A DNA stretch of 45,505 bases from positions 1 through 45,505 of IMG/VR virus record IMGVR_UViG_3300025127_007848. The stretch is one strand, 5' to 3'. Positions within the stretch are counted from its first letter, which is position 1; the number at the start of each line of letters is the position of its first letter. Of the stretch, positions 15,258 to 21,467 are shown piece after piece. Made by a program: the position numbers and the translations under genes. This DNA comes from a virus. Under the pieces are notes generated by a model. That model ran no database searches and was not told the DNA's origin. It saw only the letters and a list, made by a program, of their open reading frames with translations.

Positions 15258-16195
15258 TGAAAAGAGTATTGATTTTAGGGGGAACAGGTTTTATTGGAAA
15301 AAATCTTTTTAACCGACTTAGAAAAGACGCCCAATATGATGTAGTGGCAGTATCGAAATCAACAGGTGTCGATATATTAGATTTCGACCAGATAGCAAAT
15401 TGTATTAAAGAGACTAAGCCAGATGTAGTGTTTAATGTGGCATCGCACGGCGGCGGGATTCATTATGTGAAAAAGTTTGCCGCTAGCGTACTCTCAGACA
15501 ATATACGAATGGCATTGAATCTTTATCAGGCGATCAGTTGTTGGGCACCAGAATGTAAAGTAATTCAGCCTTTTTCAAATTGCTCTTATCCCGGCGATAG
15601 TTCGGTACAAAACGAAGAAAACTGGCTTAATGGTGATGTGCACAATTCTATTTTTTCTTTTGGTAATTCAAAAAGGGCTATTTATTATATTTCAAAATGT
15701 TATCACGAACAATATGGAATAAAAACAGTTAACCTTTTACTTCCAAATACTTACGGACCCGGCGACTCTTGTGATCCCAATAAAACACATGCTTTAAATG
15801 GGATGGCAATTCGAATGCTTAAGGCTAAGAAAGTTGGTGATAAAGAATTTGTCGTTTGGGGTACTGGGTCGCCCATTCGTGAATGGGCTTATGTTGATGA
15901 TTTTATTGAAGCTATGGTATTAGCCATGGATATTGATCATATGGCGTATCCCCTGAATATTGCCCAAGAAAAGGGTTATTCAATTGCAGAATCAGCCGCG
16001 ATAATTAAGAAAGCGTGTGGCTTTGAGGGTACCATCGTTTTTGATACTCAATACGCAGATGGAGATCCGGTAAAAATCTTAGGGAAAAACAAGTTTAAAG
16101 AAATGTTTCCCAATTTTGAATTTTGTGATCACGAAGAGGGCGTCAAAAACACTATAAAATATTATGAAGATATTTTTGAAAAGGAAGAAAAATGA
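15257..16195 (+). CDS. GDP-fucose-synthase-like SDR with altered active site
   Basis: This 312-residue protein is an extended short-chain dehydrogenase: GGTGFIG binds NAD(P), and GGIHYVKKFAASVLSDN, SNCSYPGD and VVWGTGSPIREWAYVDD closely follow GDP-L-fucose synthase (WcaG). S107, C109, K139 and H178 sit where E. coli WcaG has S107, C109, K140 and H179. The catalytic Tyr of YxxxK (Tyr136 there) is Phe135 here (FGNSK). A second YxxxK-like string (YYISK) lies in the following helix and is not aligned. The enzyme may have lost the reductase step and kept epimerisation, or may use another acid. It overlaps both neighbours by a few bases. Confidence 0.88.
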   Translation: MKRVLILGGTGFIGKNLFNRLRKDAQYDVVAVSKSTGVDILDFDQIANCIKETKPDVVFNVASHGGGIHYVKKFAASVLSDNIRMALNLYQAISCWAPECKVIQPFSNCSYPGDSSVQNEENWLNGDVHNSIFSFGNSKRAIYYISKCYHEQYGIKTVNLLLPNTYGPGDSCDPNKTHALNGMAIRMLKAKKVGDKEFVVWGTGSPIREWAYVDDFIEAMVLAMDIDHMAYPLNIAQEKGYSIAESAAIIKKACGFEGTIVFDTQYADGDPVKILGKNKFKEMFPNFEFCDHEEGVKNTIKYYEDIFEKEEK

Positions 16196-17130
16196 AACGT
16201 ATATTGATCACCGGAGGTGCCGGTTATATTGGGACAACCTTGATTCCTATGTTATTAGAGAGAGATTGTGAGATCACAGTCTTGGATAATCTTATGTTTG
16301 ATAATGGGGATAAATTGTTACCATTTATTGTAAAAGAGAATTTTACTTTTATTAAGGGAGACATCAGAGATGCGAATCTTTTAGAGGAAGTCACAAAAGA
16401 CAAAGATATAATTATTCACCTTGCAGCTTACGTTGGTTTTCCGTTGTGCCGACTAAAAGGCGAAAAGGAATCGCACGATGTCAACACAAAAGCGACACAG
16501 GGGCTTGTAGACTGTTTGTCAGATGAACAATATTTATTGTTTGGTTCAACAGGATCAAACTATGGAGAGGTTGTCGGTCTTTGCACCGAAGAAACGCCGC
16601 TTAATCCTCTGTCAATCTACGGGAGAACAAAGACAGAAGCGGAGAGGGCGGTGATGAGCCGAGTTAATTCTACTGCTTTTAGATTCGCGACCGCCTTCGG
16701 CTCCTCCCCTCGAATGCGTTTAGATTTACTTGTAAACGATTTAACACACAAAGCAATGACGGAAGGTTATGCAGTTATCTACGAATCTCATTTCTTGAGG
16801 ACTTTTATTCATGTCAGAGATATCGCAAGATCTTTTATTTTTGCGATAGACAATCAAGAAAAAATGGCGTCGAACGTTTATAATGTTGGCTCCAACACAA
16901 TGAATTACACCAAGAAGCGTGTCTGCGAGATAATCAAAGAGAAGGTGTCCGATGCCTACTTTCACTATGCAGATATTAAAGAGGATGTGGACAAGAGAAA
17001 CTATCAAGTCTGTTATAAAAAAATTAATTCGCTTGGATACGAAGTTACGAACACTTTAGAAGAGGGTGTGGAAGAATTGAAATTGTCAATCCCTCTTATC
17101 AAGGAAGCTACAAAATATGGCAATGTTTAA
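16192..17130 (+). CDS. NAD-dependent sugar epimerase/dehydratase (SDR)
   Basis: This 312-residue protein starts with ILITGGAGYIG (NAD-binding Rossmann loop) and has LDNL, GDIRD, HLAAYVGFPLC, FGSTGSNYGE and an intact YGRTK (Y143, K147). FRFATAFG and RTFIHVRDIARSF complete the extended-SDR pattern. The C-terminal DKRNYQVCYKKINSLGYE is typical of sugar-nucleotide epimerases and dehydratases. The exact reaction cannot be told. It shares overall plan and several local motifs with the SDR at 17270-18217, so the pair probably arose by duplication or by recruitment of related genes. Confidence 0.88.
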   Translation: MKRILITGGAGYIGTTLIPMLLERDCEITVLDNLMFDNGDKLLPFIVKENFTFIKGDIRDANLLEEVTKDKDIIIHLAAYVGFPLCRLKGEKESHDVNTKATQGLVDCLSDEQYLLFGSTGSNYGEVVGLCTEETPLNPLSIYGRTKTEAERAVMSRVNSTAFRFATAFGSSPRMRLDLLVNDLTHKAMTEGYAVIYESHFLRTFIHVRDIARSFIFAIDNQEKMASNVYNVGSNTMNYTKKRVCEIIKEKVSDAYFHYADIKEDVDKRNYQVCYKKINSLGYEVTNTLEEGVEELKLSIPLIKEATKYGNV

Positions 17131-17266
17131 AATGAATAGACATATATACAAATGGGATGAACAGGAAACTATTGACGCGATCAATAAAGAGATGTTATCT
17201 CCCAAGCCAACGTGGATTGGTCGAGTAGGTGGTTCAGATACAGATTTTGTAAAAAGGAGGTATTAA
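17117..17266 (+). CDS. 49-residue ORF, possible truncated gene remnant
   Basis: This frame lies between the two SDR genes and is too short for usual gene callers. It starts MAMFKMNRHIYKWDEQ and ends WIGRVGGSDTDFVKRRY. AAGGA lies about ten bases before the ATG, and the start overlaps the upstream gene. Its last codons contain the AGGAGG that serves the next gene (ATG at 17270), so translation may be coupled. IGRVGGSD recalls the N-terminal motif of some sugar-transferase-like proteins, so this may be the stump of a longer gene removed by recombination. That is inference. Confidence 0.45.
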   Translation: MAMFKMNRHIYKWDEQETIDAINKEMLSPKPTWIGRVGGSDTDFVKRRY

Positions 17267-17269
17267 AAA

Positions 17270-18217
17270 ATGACAAGAGAGCGAGTTTTAATTGTAGGTG
17301 GTGCAGGATATATCGGTGGTCATATGACGGATTGCCTTCACCACGCCGGATTCAGCGTTACAATATATGATAATCTTCTTTTCGAAAATCGATATATGAA
17401 GGAGGTTGATTTCGTTTATGGTGATATTCGCGACAAACGAAAGCTTTCAACCTTGCTTAAGAATCAAGATGTTGTGATATGGCTCGCTGGACTCGTGGGC
17501 GACGGTGCTTGTGCAGTGAATGCACCGCTCACTAGAGAATTAAATGTCGATTGCCCAAAGTGGCTGGTCGATAATTTTAATGGTAAAATTGTTTTTCCAT
17601 CAACGTGCTCAGTATATGGAATTAATAATGATTTAATTACAGAAGATGCAGAGCCGAACCCACTGTCTTTATACGCGGCAACAAAATTGGAAGCTGAACA
17701 ATATATTTTAAATAACGCCAAAGACCCTATGGTATTCCGTCTTGGAACACTCTATGGGCTTGGCGACCTGCATTCGCGAATTCGACTGGATCTGGTGGTC
17801 AATATCTTGTCCATGAGAGCAGCTAGGGGCGAACCTCTCACAGTCTTTGGTGGTGAGCAGTGGCGACCACTATTACATGTCCGTGACGCTGCAGAGGCTT
17901 TTGTTTTTAGTATTGAAAAAAACTTGTCCGGGCTTTACAACTTATCCCGAGAAAATTACCAAATTAAAGACTTGGCTCACGAGATTGCAAAGATCGTTCC
18001 CAACACCAACATTCAATATGTGGATATGAAGTTTGAAGATTTGAGAAACTATAAAGTGAATAATTCTCGCATCTTGAACACAGGTTGGGAATCAAAATAT
18101 TCTCTTGAATGCGGCATCAGCCAGATATATCAAATTATTGATACTAAAAGACTTAAAAATATTAACGATATAGTGTATTCTAATGCTAAGTATATGAGTT
18201 GGTTAGAGGAAACTTAA
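17270..18217 (+). CDS. NAD-dependent sugar epimerase/dehydratase (SDR)
   Basis: This 315-residue protein is preceded by AGGAGG. It contains VLIVGGAGYIGG (cofactor loop), YDNL, GDIRD, WLAGLVGDGAC, FPSTCSVYG, YAATK (Y135, K139), FRLGTLYG and RPLLHVRDAAEAF, then DLRNYKVNNSRILNTGW. All catalytic positions of an extended SDR are present. It is a paralogue in layout of the enzyme at 16192. Typical products would be a C4- or C2-epimerised sugar or a 4-keto sugar, but the substrate cannot be read from the sequence. Its stop overlaps the cupin start. Confidence 0.88.
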   Translation: MTRERVLIVGGAGYIGGHMTDCLHHAGFSVTIYDNLLFENRYMKEVDFVYGDIRDKRKLSTLLKNQDVVIWLAGLVGDGACAVNAPLTRELNVDCPKWLVDNFNGKIVFPSTCSVYGINNDLITEDAEPNPLSLYAATKLEAEQYILNNAKDPMVFRLGTLYGLGDLHSRIRLDLVVNILSMRAARGEPLTVFGGEQWRPLLHVRDAAEAFVFSIEKNLSGLYNLSRENYQIKDLAHEIAKIVPNTNIQYVDMKFEDLRNYKVNNSRILNTGWESKYSLECGISQIYQIIDTKRLKNINDIVYSNAKYMSWLEET

Positions 18218-18633
18218 TGAAAATTATGAATGGCGGCGTATTTGCCGATGATCGTGGAAAGCTGCGGTTTGTAAATGATTTTGACTTTTCAAAAGTCAAG
18301 AGATTTTATCAAGTTGAAAACCATAGACAGGGATTTATTCGTGCGTGGCACGGACATGTTCATGAGGGCAAATACGTTTATGTTGCTAGCGGCACAGCTT
18401 TAGTTGGTGCTGTACCTTTAGATGATAATAATGCAGAGCCAAAAAAGTTTATCATGACATCGGAAAAGCCTCAAGTTTTGTGGATTCCTCCAAACTATGC
18501 TAACGGATTTATGAATCTTGAAAAAGACACTATTATCTTATTTTTCTCAACTTCTACTTTAGAAGAGAGTAAAGGTGACGACATTAGATTTGCTTATGAT
18601 AAATGGAACATATGGGAAGAGGATTATCGGTAA
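18217..18633 (+). CDS. RmlC/FdtA-like cupin sugar epimerase/isomerase
   Basis: This is a 138-residue protein from the ATG at 18217, with AGAGGA seven bases upstream. The sequence VFADDRGKLRFVNDF, IRAWHGHVHEGKYVYVASGTALVGAV and VLWIPPNYANGFMNLEKDT follows the cupin core of dTDP-4-keto-sugar 3,5-epimerases. His residues are in the HGHVHEGK segment. RmlC is usually about 180 residues, so this is a compact member, closer in length to the FdtA/QdtA 3,4-ketoisomerases. Such an isomerase would make the 3-keto sugar that a DegT aminotransferase aminates, which fits the neighbourhood. Epimerase and isomerase cannot be separated by eye. Confidence 0.8.
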   Translation: MKIMNGGVFADDRGKLRFVNDFDFSKVKRFYQVENHRQGFIRAWHGHVHEGKYVYVASGTALVGAVPLDDNNAEPKKFIMTSEKPQVLWIPPNYANGFMNLEKDTIILFFSTSTLEESKGDDIRFAYDKWNIWEEDYR

Positions 18634-18923
18634 TGACGTTTAAAGAATATTATAATTATTATCTTACTTTACATCAAAATAAATGGACCCGAAGGTTACA
18701 CGTTTTAGGGCAAGTAGCAACTATTATTTTTGTTATAGCTTGTATTAAAAATAGTTTTTGGTTAGCACTCCCGCTCACTCCCTTTATCGTGTATCCATTT
18801 GCGTGGTCAGGACACTACTTTTTTGAAAAAAACAAACCGGCGGCTTTTAAAAATCCACTGTGGGCAAAAGCGTGTGATTGGGTTATGTTAAAAGATATAC
18901 TAATTGGAAGGATAAAATGGTAA
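18633..18923 (+). CDS. Mpo1/DUF962-like membrane protein
   Basis: This is a 96-residue protein from the ATG at 18633, which overlaps the previous stop (TAATG). The pattern YYLTLHQNKWTRRLHVLGQ, then two hydrophobic segments (about 24-38 and 42-57), then WSGHYFFEKNKPAAFKNPLW matches DUF962, the family of yeast Mpo1. His14, His23 and His61 are the likely conserved histidines. Mpo1 is an Fe(II)-dependent dioxygenase of 2-hydroxy fatty acid alpha-oxidation; bacterial members are common but little studied. In a phage it could alter host membrane lipids or a lipid-linked glycan carrier. The function here is inference; the family call is fairly strong. Confidence 0.82.
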   Translation: MTFKEYYNYYLTLHQNKWTRRLHVLGQVATIIFVIACIKNSFWLALPLTPFIVYPFAWSGHYFFEKNKPAAFKNPLWAKACDWVMLKDILIGRIKW

Positions 18924-19729
18924 AAGTTGTTATTTTAGGAAGTACAGGAATGCTTGGCAACGCAGTTACAAAAGAATTTTTAAGTGATGATTCTTATGAA
19001 GCATTTACATCTTATAGAAAAGAAAATCTTAAGTGGGATGAGAAGTCTTTTTATTTCAATGCAGGCGAAACATCATTTGATAAAATACCACGATGCGATT
19101 ATCTTATAAATTGTATTGGTATTATAAAACCATATATGAAAAAAGATTTAGAAAAAAACATCTATGTTAATTCTATTTTTCCTCATGCTCTTTCAAAGTA
19201 TTGTAAAGATAACAACATCAAGATGCTGCACATTACAACTGATTGTGTGTTTTCTGGAAAAGATGGCAAGTACACAGAAGAAAATTTTCACGACTGTTTA
19301 GACGCTTATGGGAAATCAAAATCACTAGGCGAAGTTGATTCTTCGATGACAATCCGCACTAGTATAATTGGGGAAGAAATCCACAGTAACGCTAGTTTAG
19401 TTGAGTGGGTTAAATCAATGAAGGGTAAAGAAATAAATGGTTTTACAAATCATTTATGGAATGGAGTCACTACAAAACAATATGGAATAATTTGTAAAAC
19501 AATTATAAAAAATGATCTATACGAGTCTGGGCTATTTCATGTCCATTCAGACGATGTAACAAAAATGGAGCTTGTATCGATTATTAATGATGTTTATAAT
19601 TTAAATATAAAAATTAGTCCTATGAAAACTAACATTTCATGTGATAGAAGATTGAGAACTGTAAAAAAATTAAATGAAAAACTTAATATTCCAAATTTAG
19701 AATACCAAATAAAACAAATGAGAGGTTAA
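18917..19729 (+). CDS. RmlD-like sugar-nucleotide reductase (SDR)
   Basis: This is a 270-residue protein from the ATG at 18917, with GGAAGGA upstream; a longer frame from 18878 lies inside the previous gene. It has VVILGSTGMLG (cofactor loop), CDYLINCIGIIKPY, NSIFPHALSKYC, LHITTDCVFSGKDGKY and YGKSK (Y131, K135). These are the signature of dTDP-4-dehydrorhamnose reductase relatives. NGFTNHLWNGVTTKQYG matches the substrate-side region of RmlD-type proteins. It probably reduces a 4-keto sugar nucleotide in the last step before transfer. It closes the glycan island. Confidence 0.87.
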   Translation: MVKVVILGSTGMLGNAVTKEFLSDDSYEAFTSYRKENLKWDEKSFYFNAGETSFDKIPRCDYLINCIGIIKPYMKKDLEKNIYVNSIFPHALSKYCKDNNIKMLHITTDCVFSGKDGKYTEENFHDCLDAYGKSKSLGEVDSSMTIRTSIIGEEIHSNASLVEWVKSMKGKEINGFTNHLWNGVTTKQYGIICKTIIKNDLYESGLFHVHSDDVTKMELVSIINDVYNLNIKISPMKTNISCDRRLRTVKKLNEKLNIPNLEYQIKQMRG

Positions 19730-19732
19730 AAT

Positions 19733-19954
19733 ATGACTGAAGTACAACACACAAATTTATCAAAACAAGCTATCGGTGCTTTGATGATGGCATTACAAAA
19801 GTCTTTGATGGAACAATCTGATATTGTCCCAGTTTTAGAGGGTTTCAAAATGACAAGTTCGCCTGAAGGACTCGTTGTTTTAAATCCGCCAATAGTTAGG
19901 GTAAATGAGGAAACTACACGAGATTGGGATGTAATTTCTGATCAACCGGAGTAA
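19733..19954 (+). CDS. Small conserved-looking phage protein, unknown
   Basis: This 73-residue protein has AGAGG upstream of its ATG. An N-terminal helix (QAIGALMMALQKSLMEQSDIVPVLEGF) precedes a short beta-rich half ending in acidic residues. From memory this layout recurs in cyanophage-like myoviruses, but no function is known to me. It begins the cassette leading to the gp55-type sigma gene, so it may serve late gene expression. Confidence 0.65.
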   Translation: MTEVQHTNLSKQAIGALMMALQKSLMEQSDIVPVLEGFKMTSSPEGLVVLNPPIVRVNEETTRDWDVISDQPE

Positions 19955-19965
19955 GGAGAAATTAG

Positions 19966-20214
19966 TTGCCAATTTATGTTTATCAATGTGGAGACTGTTT
20001 AGGCGAATGGAAAGAAAACCATTTAATGTCTGAGTCAATTGAAGATTGTCCATGGTGCGGATCTAAAAACGTAGGGCGTAAACCCAGCAGCTTTTCTTAT
20101 AATGGAAATAAACAGCAAAAAAAGAAAAAAACCGGTGATTTAACTAAAGAGTTTATTGAAAACTCAAAAGAGGATCTTAAAAACCAGAAGAAGGAACTAG
20201 ATAATAGCAGATGA
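19966..20214 (+). CDS. FmdB-type zinc-ribbon protein
   Basis: This is an 82-residue protein. The start is TTG at 19966, supported by AAGGAG about seven bases upstream and by the family's usual MPIYVYQC beginning. Two pairs, Cys8/Cys11 and Cys28/Cys31, make a zinc ribbon of the FmdB regulatory type. The C-terminal 45 residues are Lys-rich and likely disordered. Such ribbons contact nucleic acid or RNA polymerase, and the location two genes before the late sigma factor suggests a transcription role. It overlaps the next gene by four bases (ATGA). Confidence 0.8.
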   Translation: MPIYVYQCGDCLGEWKENHLMSESIEDCPWCGSKNVGRKPSSFSYNGNKQQKKKKTGDLTKEFIENSKEDLKNQKKELDNSR

Positions 20215-20501
20215 CACACCTTTTCTTAGCCATCTCAGTTGTTCTTAATATTGTTTTTATCTGGTATATTATTCAACTTTTAAAAAGATTTTTAACTTTT
20301 CAAGAGGAGTTGGATGTTTTTAGTGAAACGCTAGAAGAATATAAAAATCATATTGATATCGTTAATAATCTTGAGCGATTTTATGGTGATGAGACTCTTG
20401 CTAATTTACTTCGCCACTCAAAAGCATTAGTTGGGGAGTGTCAAAACTTTCAACGTGTTTTAAGACAAGAGGAAGAAGAATATGCCGAGGAAGAGAACTA
20501 A
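20211..20501 (+). CDS. Membrane-anchored helical protein
   Basis: This 96-residue protein has one N-terminal membrane segment (about 3-24, LFLAISVVLNIVFIWYIIQLL). A long charged helix, probably coiled coil, follows, and the tail is very acidic (QEEEEYAEEEN). With no cleavage site apparent, it is likely an inner-membrane protein with its bulk in the cytoplasm. Its 3' end overlaps the sigma gene by 20 bases in another frame, so their translation is linked. The function is unknown. Confidence 0.7.
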   Translation: MTHLFLAISVVLNIVFIWYIIQLLKRFLTFQEELDVFSETLEEYKNHIDIVNNLERFYGDETLANLLRHSKALVGECQNFQRVLRQEEEEYAEEEN

Positions 20502-21180
20502 AAACCACTATTTCAGAAGAGAACATCAAGATGCGATTGTAGAATACTGCCAAACACAAGATTCTAAACGCCGCAATGAACTTTACAAAGATTTCATTGG
20601 ACCGGTTTTTGATGAAATGGTGGATAAAATTGTTTATACTTACAAATTTACTTCTCTTCCCAATATTGATTCTCTTAAAGATGATTGTAAAAACTGGCTT
20701 ATTACAGTCCTTAACAACTTTGATCCAGAAAAAGGTTCTAAAGCATTTACCTACTTCAGCGTTGTTTCTAAAAACTGGTTTATAGCAGAAGTAAAAAAGA
20801 CATCCAAAAAAGCAAAAAGAGAAACCCACCTAGAAGAATACTTTTTAACACATTCAGATAAATCAAATACCACTTCCATTCAGCAATTAGTTGTGCACAA
20901 TACATATCTAGAAGATCGTAACAAATATGAATTTTTTTCGCATTTAAATAAAGAAATACAATCTTGGAAAAAAATGCCCCTCCGTGAGAATGAAGTTAAA
21001 ACAATTCAAGCTATTGAAATTCTTTTTAACGATGCTAACAATATAGAAATTTTTAACAAAAAAGCTATTTACTTGTATATTAGAGAAATAACTGGGTTAA
21101 ATACAAAGCAAGTTGTAAGCTCTTTAAACAAAGTGCGTAAAAGATACGCGGAGTTTAAAAAAGAATGGGACGATCAATAA
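20482..21180 (+). CDS. 55: Late-gene sigma factor, T4 gp55-like
   Basis: This 232-residue protein contains YFRREHQDAIVEY, LYKDFIGPVFDEMVDKIVYTYKF, LPNIDSLKDDC and FDPEKGSKAFTYFSVVSKNWFI. These are the signature blocks of T4-type gp55, a reduced sigma factor corresponding to region 2. The C-terminal part (about 165-225) is helical and could be the clamp-contacting portion. It directs host RNA polymerase to phage late promoters (TATAAATA-like in T4). GAGGAAG lies upstream. The gene sits directly before the tail genes it would activate. Confidence 0.92.
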   Translation: MPRKRTKNHYFRREHQDAIVEYCQTQDSKRRNELYKDFIGPVFDEMVDKIVYTYKFTSLPNIDSLKDDCKNWLITVLNNFDPEKGSKAFTYFSVVSKNWFIAEVKKTSKKAKRETHLEEYFLTHSDKSNTTSIQQLVVHNTYLEDRNKYEFFSHLNKEIQSWKKMPLRENEVKTIQAIEILFNDANNIEIFNKKAIYLYIREITGLNTKQVVSSLNKVRKRYAEFKKEWDDQ

Positions 21181-21461
21181 AAGATTTAGAAAATTATATT
21201 CAAGAAGCAATAGATAATATCCGTGATGATCGTGATATCACTTCCACACTACTCACACAAGTTTTTGCAGAAATCACCAATGGGCAGGACACTCACAAAG
21301 ATTTGGGTCTAATCGCAGCAAAGTATGTTGAAACCTTACAACGGTCTAATGAACAATTGGTAAAACTTACGTCCATTATGGCAAAGAAAGCCGATACTAG
21401 TGTACAACTAACAGAAGATGATAAAAAGTCTCTTTTTGATGTAATCCAAGGGGAAAAATAA
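21165..21461 (+). CDS. Small helical protein coupled to gp55, unknown
   Basis: This 98-residue protein starts 16 bases inside the end of the gp55 gene. It is nearly all helix: an acidic N-terminus, LTQVFAEITNGQDTHKDLGLIAAKYVETLQRSNEQLVKLTSIMAKK, then an acidic tail. Its position and size would suit a co-activator such as gp33, but I see no convincing gp33 signature, and a packaging or structural accessory role is equally possible. No cysteines or membrane segment are seen. Confidence 0.65.
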   Translation: MGRSIKDLENYIQEAIDNIRDDRDITSTLLTQVFAEITNGQDTHKDLGLIAAKYVETLQRSNEQLVKLTSIMAKKADTSVQLTEDDKKSLFDVIQGEK

Positions 21462-21467
21462 AAAGTT

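Noticed and set aside
20401-20829. Minus-strand open frame of 142 residues
   Set aside because: It is antisense to the gp55 and membrane-protein genes, and its composition looks like a mirror of their codons.
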